The position numbers and the translations under genes are program-made. Source: Haematococcus lacustris (taxonomy: Eukaryota; Chlorophyta; Chlorophyceae; Chlamydomonadales; Haematococcaceae). Taken from it: a stretch of 64,000 nt of DNA. The DNA lies in the NCBI GenBank assembly GCA_030144725.1, contig JASKMD010000025.1, positions 806,001-870,000 on the forward strand, read 5' to 3'. Positions within the stretch are counted from its first letter, which is position 1; each line of letters opens with the position of its first letter. The notes under the pieces were generated by a model. The model was not told the origin of the DNA. It made no database searches and was given only the letters and a program-made list of their open reading frames with translations. Of this stretch, positions 1-12,185 are shown one piece after another.

Positions 1-1286
1 CTACATGTCATATGTGCGTGCCTAGGTAGGTGCATTTGGTGTCACCATAAGCTATGCATGATACATTCTAGACCCTCATCATGCCTTGCTGAGGCTGTTG
101 TAGGGCACAAAGTACATGTCACCCACGCCTTCGCCATCTGGGAAGGCGCAAACCAACATGGTGTGCAGCAGCTCGCCATCAATGCCGTACCACTGATCAG
201 GGTTGACATCCGACACCATCTGCTTGCGCTTTGGAGGTGGGGCGGCCGCAGTGGGGGCAGCAGGGCGAGGGGCGGGAGCAGCCTGCTGGGAGGCCAGCCG
301 TGATGAACGGCGGTGACCTCCCTGTGCTGCGTCTGCCCCACCAAGCTGGACACCATTGGCCCCCTGGATGGGCATGGCCGCGGTCTGGTCTGCGGTTCCA
401 CTGGGCCATCCCGTTGCTGGCGTTCTGGCTCAGGCTCAGGCACATCCTCAGGCACAGGCTCATGCTTGATATCACCCACACCATGGAGCAACTCTGCCAG
501 GCCTCTCACCGGGTGCAAACGGACCAGCCGAGCGATAGCCAAGCGAAGGAAGTGGCCAGGATGGTCAGGGTGTTCCAACCTGACCCAGAACTCGATGTGG
601 GCTGCATACTTGTTGATCTTCTCGGTGCTGCCCCCGTGAAAGTACTGAGCCAACACCCAGGTGCTGGGCCGCTTCACGGCACGCCTGTAAGCCACACTGT
701 TCATCTTCTGCTGGGTGCACATAGCACGTGTGTAGTACCGCACCAAGCCTGGTCGGGCTGGAGGGACAGCTGCCTCACCGGGTACATTGGAAGCTGTGGG
801 GAAGAGGGCGTTGACGTCTGCCGGCTCCCACCCACTGTGCTGCTCACGCCCCCGGTTCATCTCCCCAACCGTGATGCAGCAGGCCTGACGCACACGCTCC
901 TCACTGTCAGGGACAGGGCATCGTAGGGACCCCGCGCCCACCAGTTGGCATTGCTGTCCCTCCTGCACCTGTGCATCTGCCACGCTGATGGGGTCCCGGC
1001 CAGGACCAACCAGCCGTGCCCGCTTGGGGCCTGCCCGCTGCTCCTCAGCATCCGCTGCATCTGGTCGCATAGCTGCAAAACGCTTCACCCCGCGGTGCAC
1101 CTGATCACGCAGGCAGGATATCAGCCCCTTGCTGCAGCCTGGAGAATGCTTGCCAGCCCACAGCTTGACGTACTGCATGAGCCGCTCCACCCAGAACTCC
1201 GCGTCACGGAAGCTGCGTCCCCGCTCCAGCTCTTGAAGGTACAGCCTGCACCCAACAAGCATGCCAGGATCCTGGCTTACTTGGTG

Positions 1287-2410
1287 ACTGCAGCTATGTG
1301 GCTCCAGCGCAGGAGCCATGTATCACCTGCGGTGCAGCTATGTTGCTCCTGCGCTGGAGCTATGTGGCAAAATGGCTCCACCGCTGGAGCTATGCGGCTC
1401 CCGCGTTGTAGCCTTACGCTCCCGCGCTGGAGCAAATCGGCTCCAGCGCTGTAGCCATATGGCTCCCGCGCTGGAGCAGAGCGGCTCCAGCGCTGTAGCC
1501 ACATGGCACCCGCGCTGGACAAAACGGCTCCAGCGCGGTATCCAAATGGCACCCGCGCTGGAGCAAAGCTGCTCCAGCGCTGTAGCCATATGGCTCCCGC
1601 GCTGGAGCAAAGCGGCTCCAGCGCGGTATCTAAATGGCACCCGCGCTGGAGCAAATCGGCTCCAGCGCGGTAGCAACATGGCTCCCGCGCTGGAGCAAAG
1701 CGGCTCCAGCGCTGTAGCCATATGGCACCCGCGCTGGAGCAAATCGGCTCCAGCGCGGTAGCCATATGGCTACAGCGCTGGAGAAATGCGGCTCCATCGC
1801 TGTAGCCACATGGCACCCGCGCTGGACAAAACGGCTCCAGCGCGGTATCAAAATGGCTCCCGCGCTGGAGCAAAGCTGCTCCAGCGCTGTAGCCCTATGG
1901 CTCCCGCGCTGGAGCAAAGCTGCTCCAGCGCTGTAGCCATATGGCTCCCGCGCTGGAGCAAAGCGGCTCCAGCGCTGTAGCCATATGGCTCCCGCGCTGG
2001 AGCAAAGCAGCTCCAGCGCGGTAGCCATATGGCTACAGCGCTGGAGCAAAACGGCTCCAGCGCGGTAGCAGAATGGCTCCCGCGCTGGAAGTATGCGGCA
2101 CCAGCGCTGTAGCTGTATGGCTACCGCGCTGGAGCCAAGCGGCAGCAGCGCTGAAGCTATATGGCTACCGTGCTGGAGCTATGCGGCTCCAGCGCCATAG
2201 CTATATGGCTCCCGCGCTGGAGCTAAGCGGCTCTAGCGCTGTAGCCATATGGAACATGCGCTGAAGCTATGTGGCACCTGCGCTGGAGCCATGTGGCATC
2301 TGCGCTGGAGCTATAGTGCTCCTGCGCTGGAGCCCTATGGCACGTGTGCTGGAGCTATGATGCTCCTGCGCTGGAGCCATGTGGCTCCTATGCTGCAGCC
2401 TGTTGTTACC
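1287..2410. repeat. CTCCAGCGC satellite in intron 5 of copy A
   Basis: A tandem array of about 21-bp half-units built on CTCCAGCGCTGTAGCCATAT alternating with the inverted-looking GGCTCCCGCGCTGGAGCAAA, so each pair can fold on itself. It fills most of the intron between exons ending at 2439 and starting at 1245. Units become degenerate toward 2400. All frames stay open across it, so long ORFs here are not evidence of coding. Confidence 0.85.
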
Positions 2411-2652
2411 TGCGGCCATGTCTGAGCAAGCTTCTTACCGGCATATCAACATATGTAGATTCGGCGAGAACGTTGTGTCCGGAGCTTTCAACTCCTCCTG
2501 GAACTCTTGCATGCCAACAGCGTACTTCTTCAAGTTAGCGTAAGCAGTCTCGATGTTCTCCAGCACCGTCTCAGGCGTGTCAGCACCTACAGCACCAATC
2601 ACCAAAACACCAGCGTGCTTTATGCTGCATCAATGTTGCTGCTATGCTTCTT

Positions 2653-2850
2653 TGGGTTATAGGGTTAGGGTTAGGGTTAGGGTTAGGGACAGGGACAGGG
2701 ACAGGGACAGGGATAGGGTTAAGGTTAGGGTTAGGGGTTAGGGTTAGGGTTAGGGTTAGGGTTAGGGTTAGGGTTAGGGTTAGGGTTAGGGTTAGGGTTA
2801 GGGTTAGGGTTAGGGTTAGGGTTAGGGTTAGGGTTAGGGATAGGGTAACC
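2653..2850. repeat. Interstitial TTAGGG telomere-like array
   Basis: About 30 copies of TTAGGG on the plus strand with a few GGGACA and GATAGG variants at the edges. It lies inside intron 4 of copy A (2625-2900), so the transcript sense is CCCTAA. Confidence 0.9.
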
Positions 2851-4389
2851 CTAACTCTGCTCCTGGGGTTAGGTAATGCAATGATGCATGATGATGTCAC
2901 CTGGGGTTAGGTAGTGCAATGATGCCGACACCAAGCAGCGCCATAGCTCCAGGTGCTTCGCGTGCTCAGGTTTGGTCATGATGCCCTTGAAGACATATGC
3001 CCACTCGTGCTTGATGAAATGCATGAAGCTCTCCATGATCCAGCCACTGGGATGCAACAGCAGGCACGACCGACATCTGAGGAGGTTGAAGAGGATTGCA
3101 AACGCCCGAGCTCGACTGTGGGATCAAGGGGACCAAGGCTGGGATGGGTCTGGGTTAGGTTGCAGGTGGGGTTGTAAGCTGAAGAGCTGGTTAAGATGTT
3201 AGGCATGTTATCTACCTGCATTTGTTGTGGTGGTAAGGCTTGCGGCCGTACTCTGTGGGCACCATCAGATGGCCAAAGCGAGCCTTCATCAGCCGCCTCT
3301 CTCGTGCCCGGAAGGGGCTGCCAGGCGCAAACACCCACTTGAGGTGGGACTTCACCAACCCAAACAGCAGGCTGTGGCCGGTGGGCACCACATGGGCCCA
3401 GCTGGGCTGCACGTGCTCGAAGTACTTGCACACGATGGGCACACCAATGCAGCCAGCATCCGACTGAGTCAAGTGGCCAGACTCCACCAGCTCGCCACGC
3501 AACCTCATCTCCTCGTTGGTCACCCGGCACACAGGTTCCCACATGTGCACATGACTGGGCGCAGGCGGAGCTGCCTCGCCCGGCTCTTGAACCACTGGAG
3601 GCCGGACCAAGGCTGGTACCACCGGGGTTGGCACTGGCGTAGCGTAGCCCTTGGGGTGAATCGCGTTGTCCTCCTTGGCTGTTTTCAACCAGCACCAGAA
3701 GCAGCCCATGCCGGCCATGTGGGGGAGCCCCTTGGTCATGGTGGCCCTGCACACATGAAGCCATGATACCCATTAGTTACAGTTGCAACCGGTCATGGTA
3801 AGCTCTTATCTACCTTACGTCACCACTGCTACCTACCTGGCAGGCGTGTCTGCAACCAAGCTGATGAGGATGGGGATCAGCCGGGGCTCAGCGTGTGGGC
3901 GGCCATCGTTGGGGCCCTGGTACCGCAAGAACATGTGACCGCGAGGGTCGTCACCAAGGGCAGCCTGGAGATCCTGGAACATCGGCATCAGGTAGCCGTC
4001 CATGCTGGTAGGCTTGTCACCTCCCATGATGACACCCAAGATGGCCCAGGTGTCACTCTTGCCCCGGTGCGCATCAGGCACGTCCAATATCTGCACACAG
4101 TGGAGGAGGGTTTAAGCGAAGCGCTGTATGTTGGCTAACATGGTGCTCTCTGTCAGCTGCGATGGTTGTAGGCATCAAATCATACCTGCAGTCCGATCAC
4201 TCCCACCGATGTACCGCCCAAGTCCACCCAGTCCAAGCCAATGCCCACACGTACGCTCCAAGGGTCGTCATACAGGGCATCACCCAAGACTGAGCGCACA
4301 TGCTGGCATGCTGGGCCTGCATGTGGCACAGAGCACCACTGTTGTATTGGCTGAGGTTATGGGTTGTGACATGCATGAGCTGTGTTGCT

Positions 4390-4498
4390 TACTCCAGCGC
4401 TGTCCCTATAAGGCTTCAGCGCAGGTGCCACATGAATCCTGCGCTGAAATCACACAGCAGCTACGCAGGTGCCATATGGCTACAGCGCTGGAGTCATG
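4390..4498. repeat. Degenerate CTCCAGCGC satellite fragment
   Basis: Scattered CTCCAGCGC / GCGCTGGAG units like those at 1287-2410. They continue for a few bases after the MITE (TGTGGCTGCAGCGCATG at 4738-4754), so the MITE landed in this satellite. Confidence 0.6.
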
Positions 4499-4737
4499 CA
4501 CTCCTACAAATTAATCCCTGCGTTCTTCCCTGCGTTTTTGGCCAACCTTGTCCGATTGGGCTGAAAATTTGATAGATGGTGTTTTGCAGAAAATAAAACA
4601 TATTGTTTTTTGAGACAAAAATTCAAAACACCATATGTTTTATTTTCTGCAAAACACCATCTATCAAATTTTCAGCTCAATCGGACAAGGTTGGCCAAAA
4701 ACGCAGGGAAGAACGCAGGGATTAATTTGTAGGAGTG
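4499..4737. mobile_element. CACT-ended palindromic MITE (239 bp)
   Basis: The ends are perfect inverted repeats beginning CACTCCTACAAATTAATC and the whole element folds back on itself. The terminal repeat holds two copies of CCCTGCGTT. It is flanked by TG on both sides (4497-4498 and 4738-4739), a 2-bp target duplication. CACT ends with a 2-bp duplication fit CACTA/EnSpm-type elements. No coding capacity. It sits between the divergent genes at 79-4316 and 4820-8455. Confidence 0.85.
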
Positions 4738-4819
4738 TGTGGCTGCAGCGCATGTGTTACTTGGTGATCCATGCAATCCCTGCAATCCCAGCAGTCCCTG
4801 CCATGTGTGGTTTATGCAG

Positions 4820-7082
4820 GTTGACCAACGTGGGACCAAGCGCCAGCTGGACACTGCAGCCCCGCCTGCTGAAGCCACAGCCCCACCAGCCAAGGCACGC
4901 CCCTCCCTGTTTGGCTCAGCCCGGCCCAAGATCACGATGTCCTGCAGGGCCAGGGCAAAGGTGAAAAGGACAGTTATCAAACGGCAAGTTATGTACCCTG
5001 CTGACTAATCTGTTATGCCTGCTGATGATATCTGATATATACGCCACAGCACATGTAATCTGTTGTTGTTGTGCAGAGCCACGGCGTTGAAGGTGCGGGA
5101 GCAGCTGCTGGTGGCCAACTCAGTGACACAGCAGGTGAGACAGGAGGGACGGAATAGCAGGGGTGAGGCAGAGGTGCCACCAATACCAGCGCATTGTAGC
5201 TCAGACACGACGGTAAAGACTGTGATGCAATGTGTGTGCAGATATCCCGGACGGCCTGAAGAGGTTTTTGAATGAGCACTTCAGCGTGAGTCATGTGATG
5301 TCGCCGCCACTAATTGTCACCTTACCAGCTGTCCACCAGGCTCAGAAGTTGAGGGTCAGTTAATGGTACATGCAGAACACAGACAAGGCATTGAAGGCTT
5401 TGGCAGAGCGGTTGCCCCCGGCAGATGCACGGAAGGAGGCGGAGGAGCAGCGACCACTGAAGGTAACACATCAGGACAAGCATGTCAACTACAGTACACG
5501 GAGAGGGACAGCCTACTACTATTGCATGTGTTGTAGGACCGACCAACCAGCCGTCTCAGGTCAAGGCCCGTGGTGCCCAAGGAGCCTGAGCTGGTGTACA
5601 AGAACCCTGGGTACCGCAAGCCAGAGCAGGTGATCTTCAGGCCTGATCAGGTCAAGGAGTTCCAGCAGTACGTGCTGACACACGGCTTTGGCATCATTCA
5701 GCTGGATCAGAAGTACGTGGCTGGCGAGCTGGAGGTGTGGGCCATGGTGACGCTGAAGGACTACGGAGCTGTCATCTTCGAGAAGAGCAAGGTGGACGCC
5801 CATGGAGAATTTGTCCGTGATGGCGACAGCTACGTAAGTACACGGCACTGCAGATAATGTGCCACAGAGCAGCGGCATCTGCATCAATGCATCACAATAT
5901 TGTGTTTCTAATAAGAGCGTGAAAGGCTGCCGTGCAGCCCCTGATCCACATGGCAATCTTCATACTGACTATATGTGTTTGTTTGCAGGTAGGCACAGAC
6001 TTTGGCACTGGCCAGCGCCTCCAGCTTTACTTCACCACTCCCAATGCGGATGGCACCCTGCCTGACGAGGTGACCATGGCGGCCTTGAACGACGCGTTCT
6101 GCTGGGCGCACTTCGACAAACTGACAGAGGAAGACAAGACACGCCACCTGCTGGCAATAGAAGTGACCAAGAAGTACTTGACAAAGCTCCAGGTAAACTT
6201 GACGTTGGGATAACCGTGCCCACCCAACATGCTGACTTTGCTGAAGCCATGCTGCATGCGCCGACCCTATCCCTATCCCTATCCCTATCCCTATCCTTAC
6301 CCCTATCCCTATCCCTATCCCTATCCTTATCCCTAACCCCGACCCTATCCCTATCCCTATCCCTATGCCTAACCCCAGCCCTAGCCCTAACCCTAACCCT
6401 AACCCTAACCCTAACCCTAACCCTAACCCTAACCCTAACCCTAACCCTAACCCTAACCCTAACCCTAACCCTACCACTGTCACCAGAGCTAGCACACGCG
6501 TCACTAGAGCAGGTGGCACATATCTCCTGTGCGGTGATCACCTGTGTGGGGTCACTTGCTACATCATAAGGGTCTGAGCATGTGTAGTGTCACTTACATT
6601 CTTTACAGGTGTGCGCCCAGCAGCTATCTCCTTGCCCACTGCGTGGCGGCACCATCTTGGCCAATGACTACCTGAACTCAAGGGTTGTCACGCCAGGGGG
6701 GTACAAGCTGGACCCAAAGGGGCCCAAAGGGTTGGTACGGCCTCAAGCCTTGCATGTGGATGTGAGCCCCAAGGAGATCGCCACTCCCTGGGTAAGGAAA
6801 CAGCCGCCCTGATGGCTGCCCGGCTGCCCTGCTGCTGCCCTTCCCTGACCGGCTGCCCTGATGCCCTGCTACTGCCCTACCTCGATAGGCTGCCCTGATG
6901 CCCTGCTGCAGCCCTACCCGGATGCCTGCCCGGCCGCCCTGCTGCTGCCCTACCCTGCCCAGCCCAGGGTGAGACCACAACAACAGGATTGCCTGGTGCT
7001 GCGCAGGTGCCAACCATGGCTCAGCCCCTATGGAGCACCCCAACAGCAACCTCGCCGACGGATGCATTGGAAGCTCTTGCAT

Positions 7083-7113
<31 letters not shown>

Positions 7114-8455
7114 CTCATCTGCAGGTGTCGCCATACCTACCCCAATCCCTGCAGCAGCGGCAGCGGCAGCAGCAGCAGCACCGGTGGAAGCAGAAGCATC
7201 AGCAGCAGCAGCAGCAGCACCAGTGGAGGCACCAGCAGCAGCAGGGGCAGCAGCAGCAGGGGCAGCAGCGGGGACAGCAGCAGCAGCAACGACAGCAGCA
7301 GGAGCAGCAGCAGCGGGAGCAGCAGGCATTCCCCACGCCCCCTCTTCCGCAGCGGCCACATCTGTGGCCGAGGGGGCAGCTGGTGCACCCCGCCCTACCG
7401 CAGCAGCCCCCACAGCCCCCTCCTACACTCCAGACCCTGCTGGCACATCCTCAAGGCAGGCACCCCCCCATGCCCCAACACCCGGGTTCAAGGTGTTTGG
7501 GCGTGAGGGCATGGTGCTCATCATTGCCATGCAGCTGGTCAGCATCCTCCTCATCCCTGGCAGCCACGAGCTGGTGAAGCTGCTCGCCCAGTATTGGAAC
7601 GCTGTCATGCCAGACGATGAGGGGCATGTGAACGAGGCTCTGCTGCCAGCGCTGGAGAAGGCGTTGTGCACGCTGACCCTTCTGGAGGTGATAGAGGTTG
7701 AGCTGCAGCCGGGTCAGGCGCTGGGTATGACGGGGGTGACCATTCACGCTGGCGCTCAGGGCCGACCAGGCACAGCCTCTGCCCGTGCCCACTTCTATGG
7801 CAGTGTGTGCTTTGTGGAGAACACCACCACATTGGTCAGGCAGATGGGCAAGATCATTGACGGCGCAGCCATGCCTACAACAGAGGCCGACTTCAAGAAT
7901 AAGAACAAGTGGCCAATCTGGAAGACCGAAGCAGGTGGCAGCATGGTGCCCCCTGAGCCATACGTGCCTGAGGCCCAGTTGGAGACGGACAGGCTGTGGC
8001 AGGACCGCTTCAACTGCTTTTTGGACGACACCAGGAAGAGGCAACCCCAGCTGATAGCTGCTTGGAAGGCAGCATTAGAGGCCAAGGCGGCGAAGTTGAA
8101 GGAGCAGAAAGCGGCTGAGGCCAGGGCTGCTAGGGCAGCCAAAGCTGCAGCAAAGGTGGCCCAGGGGGGGGCTGCCACGGCAGCACCAGCAGCAGCGGTC
8201 CAGAGTGGTCCAGCTGCGGAAGAGGCAAAGGGTGGGGCCAAGAAGGTGACCAAGCCAGCTGCAAGCAGGAGCGGAGGCCAGGCCAGGACGGGGGGCAGGG
8301 GCAGCGGCAGTGGCACTGGCGGTGGCAGAGGCAGGGGCGGTGGCAGGGGCAGAAGCGGGGGCAGGGGCAGAGGCAGGGCCAACGGGCAGAAGGGTGCTGG
8401 GGAAGGGGGTGGGGGGGAGGCTCCACCGGCTAAGCGCCGGAAGGGACCAAAGTAG
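4820..8455 (+). CDS. Eight-exon gene of unknown function, Ala-rich with RGG/basic tail
   Basis: Exons with clean GT-AG borders in one phase: 4820-4960, 5077-5134, 5242-5285, 5376-5462, 5537-5833, 5989-6192, 6609-6791 and 7007-8455 (TAG). They give about 820 residues; the first exon starts at a TTTATGCAG acceptor, so the true start is upstream, possibly beyond the MITE. The middle (exons 5-7) is a folded-looking region (e.g. YVLTHGFGIIQLDQKYVAG). Exon 8 opens with long poly-Ala coded by GCA repeats (about 7060-7330), then a globular part (GREGMVLIIAMQLVSILLIP), a Lys/Ala helix, RGG repeats and a PAKRRKGPK nuclear-signal-like end. I recognise no family. Lying divergent to a transposase gene, it may be an accessory ORF of a DNA transposon or a host gene. 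Confidence 0.65.
6264..6473. repeat. CCCTAT/CCCTAA telomere-like array in an intron
   Basis: First half is CCCTAT with CCTTAC/CCTTAT variants, second half is regular CCCTAA. It lies in the 6193-6608 intron of the plus-strand gene, so the C-rich strand is again the transcript sense. Confidence 0.9.
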
Positions 8456-8993
8456 GGAGTTGTGTAGGGCGCCAGCTGAGGAACAGCCATTGCACATCAT
8501 CACGCCTTGCACCACAAGGTACACATAGGGCCAATGCGTCATGCTGTTGTTGCTGCTGAAGTTGCCTGCATGTTGGTGATGTTGGTGTGGTGGTGCCAGG
8601 CCAGCTTGTCATAATGTCATTGCCGCTCATGATGTTGTCGTTGTTCATGTCTCTGGTGCTGGTACATGAGCATGATGACGAGTGTGAGGTCCACACACAG
8701 TGTAAGAGCCCGGCCTACAGTAATAGTCAGTATCCTATCATCCATATTTGATTACATTGATCAAGATGGGCCATTGAGATGAGCCATAGACACAGGCAAC
8801 ATGAGTTAAGGTTTACACGGACTTCATCAAGGATAAACATAGGCTTGAGACATCAACCTGGCCTTGCATCAACAGAGCAACCTTCAACCAATAACATCAG
8901 CAATAACCGCAACAACCCACACAACAAACGATAGAAAAATGAAGGGAACAGAGCAACAACGTTGCTCCAGAGCATGGTACACATGTCACCAGC
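8456..8993. other. Stretch without a recognisable gene
   Basis: Contains the 3' flank of the upstream gene, TTG/GTTG-rich simple sequence (8536-8680) and unique AT-richer DNA. I see no supported ORF or RNA gene. Confidence 0.5.
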
Positions 8994-9946
8994 GCGGTAG
9001 CCATTTGCTCCAGCACGGTAGTCATTGGCTCCAGCGCGGTAGCAGTTTGCTCCAGCGCGGTAGCCATTTGCTCCAGCGCGGTTGCCATTATCTCCAGCGC
9101 GGTAGCCATAAGCTCCAGCGCGGTAGACTTAGCTCCAGCGCGGTAGCTATTTGCTCCAGCGCGGTAGGTATTTGCTCCAGCGCGGTTGCAGTTTGCTCCA
9201 GCGCGGTAGTTATTTGCTCCAGCGCGGTAGCAATTTGCTCCAGCGCGGTAGTCTTAGCTCCAGCGCGGTAGCTATCTGCTCCAGCGCGGTAGCCATTATC
9301 TCCAGCGCGGTAGCATTTTGCTCCAGCGCGGTAGCCAATTGCACCAGCGCGGTAGCCATTTGCACCAGCGCGGTAGCAATTTGCTCCAGCGCGGTAGCCA
9401 TTATCTCCAGCGCGGTAGGTATTTGCTCCAGCGCGGTAGCCATTATCTCCAGCGCGGTAGGTATCTGCTCCAGCGCGGTAGGTATTTGCTCCAGCGCGGT
9501 AGCCATCATCTCCAGCGCGGTAGCATTTTGCTCCAGCGCGGTAGCCAATTGCACCAGCGCGGTAGCCATTTGCACCAGCGCGGTAGCAATTTGCTCCAGC
9601 GCGGTAGCCATTATCTCCAGCGCGGTAGGTATTTGCTCCAGCGCGGTAGCAGTTTCCTCCAGCGCGGAAGCTATTTGCTCCAGCGCGGTTGCCATTATCT
9701 CCAGCGCGGTAGCCTTAGCTCCAGCGCGGTAGCTATTAACTCCAGCGCGGTAGCCATTTGATCCAGCGCGGTAGCCATAGGCTCCAGCGCGGTAAACATT
9801 GGCTCCAGCGCAGTAGCATTTGCCTCCCGCGCGGTACCTAATGGCTCCAGCGCAGAAACCACAGGCTCCAGCGCAGAAAATACTAGCTCCAGCGCAGAAG
9901 CCACCGGCTCCAGCGCAGTTGCCCATGGCTCCCGCGCAGGTGACGC
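8994..9946. repeat. 21-bp CTCCAGCGCGGTAGC satellite
   Basis: About 45 head-to-tail units of GCTCCAGCGCGGTAGCCATT with small changes; a higher-order block of several units is repeated (9290-9420 resembles 9500-9620). Same core as 1287-2410 but in one orientation only. It ends near GCTAATTCGTGTGAGTG (9950-9966), an imperfect inverted match to CACTCGTAGGAATTAGC. Confidence 0.9.
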
Positions 9947-9964
9947 TGCTAATTCGTGTGAGTG

Positions 9965-10593
9965 ATGGTTAGTTAGTATCTCTGTGACAGCCAGCTGGTC
10001 CTGCAAGGCTGAAGTGGTTGGGGCTGGCAGGTGGTAGTGAGGCTGGGCGCCATGTCTATTGTCAGCCTGCATGTCAGCATGGTTAGTTAGTATCTCTGTG
10101 ACAGCCAGCTGGTCCTGCAAGGCTGAAGTGGTTGGGGCTGGCAGGTGGTAGTGAGGCTGGGCGCCATGTCTATTGTCAGCCTGCATGTCAGCATGGTTTG
10201 TTGGCATCTCTGTGACAGCCAGCTGGTCATGCAAGGCTGTAGCGGTCAGGGCTGGCAGGTGGTGGTGGGGCTGGGCGCCATGTCTATCGTCAGCCTGCAT
10301 GTCAGCATGGTTTGTTGGCATCTCTGTGACAGCCAGTTGGTCATGCAAGGCTGTGTCGGTTGGGGCTAGCAGGTGGTGGGGGGGCTGGGCGCCATGTCTA
10401 TTGTCACCCTGCATGTCAGCTTGCATTGTTGTGTCAAGTGGTTGGTCATGCCGGGCTGTAGCAGCTGAGGCTGGCAGGTGGTGGTAATGCTGAGCATCAT
10501 GTTTAACGTCAGCCTGCGCATCAGCGTGTATAGCTTGCGTAACTGTGTCACAGGTTTGGTCATGCAAGGCTACATGAGAGAAGGCTGGGAGGT
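9965..10593. repeat. ~118-bp tandem repeat (HDQ..DMQA..HGAQP family)
   Basis: About five copies of a 110-120 bp unit; read on the minus strand each gives ALHDQLAVTE..NHADMQAD..HGAQPHHHLPAP. A diverged version of the same translated unit occurs at 17556-17950 and 58095-58224. The reading frame is conserved between the three loci while the DNA is diverged, so the repeat may once have been coding. Confidence 0.75.
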
Positions 10594-10735
10594 CACTCGT
10601 AGGAATTAGCAGCCAGGCCCCCAGACCGACTTTGGCCGTTTGGGCTAAAATTTTGCCCACAAGTAGCTTGTGATGTAAGCAAGTCAACCCAAAAGAAATC
10701 AGGCCAAAAATATCAAAGGCTGGGGCTGGGGGGTA
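10594..10735 (+). mobile_element. CACTCGTAGG-type element end, locus 1
   Basis: Begins CACTCGTAGGAATTAGC and runs about 140 bp to GGGGGGTATTGTTCAGTGCG, where a CAGTG satellite begins. The same 140-bp end plus satellite occurs at 52469 and 58225. It shares a subterminal layout (TAGCTTGTGATGTAAG, then AATCAGG, then ATCAAAGGCT) with the CACTCCTAC fold-back element at 29348. The opposite end was not identified. Confidence 0.6.
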
Positions 10736-11765
10736 TTGTTCAGTGCGTTCAGTGCACGGTTCAGTGCGTTCAGTGCAAGGTTCAGTGCGTTCAGTGCAAG
10801 GTTCAGTGCGTTCAGTGCAACGTTCAGTGCGTTCAGTGCAACGTTCAGTGCGTTCAGTGTAATGTTCAGTGCGTTCAGTCCAAGGTTTAGTGCGTTCAGT
10901 GCACAATTCAGTGCGTTCAGTGCACGCTTCAGTGCGTTCAGTGCACGATTCAGTGCGTTCAGTGCAACGTTCAGTGCGTTCAGTGCACAATTCAGTGCGT
11001 TCAGTGCACGATTCAGTGCGATCAGTGCAAGGTTCAGTGCGTTCAGTGCACGATTCAGTGCGATCAGTGCAAGGTTCAGTGCGTTCAATGCTAGGTTCAG
11101 TGCGTTCAGTGCACGGTTCAGTGCGTTCAGTGCAACGTTCAGTGCGTTCAGTGCATTGTTCAGTGCGTTCAGTGCTAGGTTCAGTGCGTTCAGTGCACGG
11201 TTCAGTGCGTTTAGTGCACGGTTCAGTGCGTTGAGTGCACGATTCAGTGCGGTCAGTGCACAATTCAGCGCGTTCAGTGCTAGGTTCAGTGCGGTCAGTG
11301 CACGGTTCAGTGCGTTCAGTGCACGATTCAGTGCGTTCAGTGCAAGGTTTAGTGCGTTTAGTGCAACGTTCAGTGCGTTCAGTGCACGGTTCAGTGCGTT
11401 CAGTGCACGGTTCAGTGCGTTCAGTGCACGATTCAGTGCGTTCAGTGCAAGGTTCAGTGCGTTCAGTGCAACGTTCAGTGCGTTCAGTGCATTGTTTACT
11501 GCGTTCAGTGCTAGGTTCAGTGCGTTCAGTGCACGGTTCAGTGCGTTCAGTGCAATGCTCAGTGCGGTCAGTGCACAATTCAGCGCGTTCAGTGCTAGGT
11601 TCAGTGCGGTCAGTGCACGATTCAGTGCGTTCAGTCCAATGTTCCGTGCGTTCAGTGCAAAGTTCAGTGCGTTCAGTGCACGGTCCAGTGCGTTCAGTGC
11701 AAGGTTTAGTGCGTTTAGTGCATGTTTCAGTGTGTTCAGTGCATGTTTCAGTGCGTTCTGTTTAG
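10736..11765. repeat. 21-bp TTCAGTGCG satellite, locus 1
   Basis: About 49 units of TTCAGTGCGTTCAGTGCACGG with point variants. No stops in any frame, which explains ORFs of several hundred codons on both strands. Confidence 0.9.
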
Positions 11766-12185
11766 GTATTTAGTGCTCATCAAACACCAAATATGAGTGT
11801 CATGTTTTCATGAATCCATGTCAAGGACATTACATAACACCAAATCATTGTCATGTTGTTCAGCATTGCATCATTTTGCTCCAACTTCAACTCCCCTATC
11901 CCACTACACACGCTTGTTTTTTATAGGATGTTTGATGTACTGTTTGAGCTCCTAATAGATGTGTACATGACGTGTTGCTACATGTTTAGGCAATTGGAGC
12001 CCACGCTCACCGATACACCATGCTTCCACGCCACTTCAGCTGCTTTGGCGCTCAACAAATGCTCAATGCAGGTGGACACTGATGGCTGGGTGCCTGGCGC
12101 ATTGCTGGGCTGGTCACGTGTCTTGGCTGCAGGGCTGCGCTTCACGGGCGTTCCCCCTGCAGATCACGCTGCACAAGAGGTTAAA

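Larger units (their letters stand above)
79..4316 (-). pseudogene. Tnp2-like (CACTA/EnSpm-type) transposase gene, copy A, 5'-truncated
   Basis: Six minus-strand exons with GT-AG borders: 4316-4186, 4090-3837, 3746-3216, 3046-2901, 2624-2439 and 1245-79. Exons 1-3 show the motif order of the Tnp2 domain: VRVGIGLDW, WAILGVIMGG, YLMPMFQDL, LVADTPAR, then a CFWCW zinc-binding-like motif and HSLLFGL. Exon 6 ends with GELLHTMLV...NSLSKA and TGA. A paralogue at 27004-35315 has the same exon borders; exon 1 (131 nt) and exon 5 (186 nt) are the same length in both. The last exon changes frame between about 330 and 400 relative to the paralogue, and no exon for the N-terminal zinc-ribbon part is visible upstream, so the copy looks broken. 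Role (inferred): DNA cut-and-paste transposition. The family call rests on motif order only; a KDZ-like or other transposase is the alternative. Confidence 0.6.

Noticed and set aside
2653..2850. True chromosome end
   Set aside because: The TTAGGG array is only about 200 bp, internal, and lies in an intron with coding exons on both sides.
7021..7413. Minus-strand Ala-rich ORF and plus-strand Gln/Ser-rich ORFs around the GCA repeats
   Set aside because: They are shadows of the poly-Ala exon of the plus-strand gene, which is in phase with seven upstream exons.
8994..9946. Possible CRISPR-like array
   Set aside because: Units are head-to-tail with no unique spacers, and the DNA is clearly eukaryotic.
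9695..11578. 627-codon minus-strand ORF and similar long ORFs in the satellites (10736-11773, 16375-18531, 29477-30565, 32006-33502, 34049-35056)
   Set aside because: They run through tandem repeats whose period is divisible by three and whose units lack stops, so several frames on both strands are open at once. No independent coding sign.
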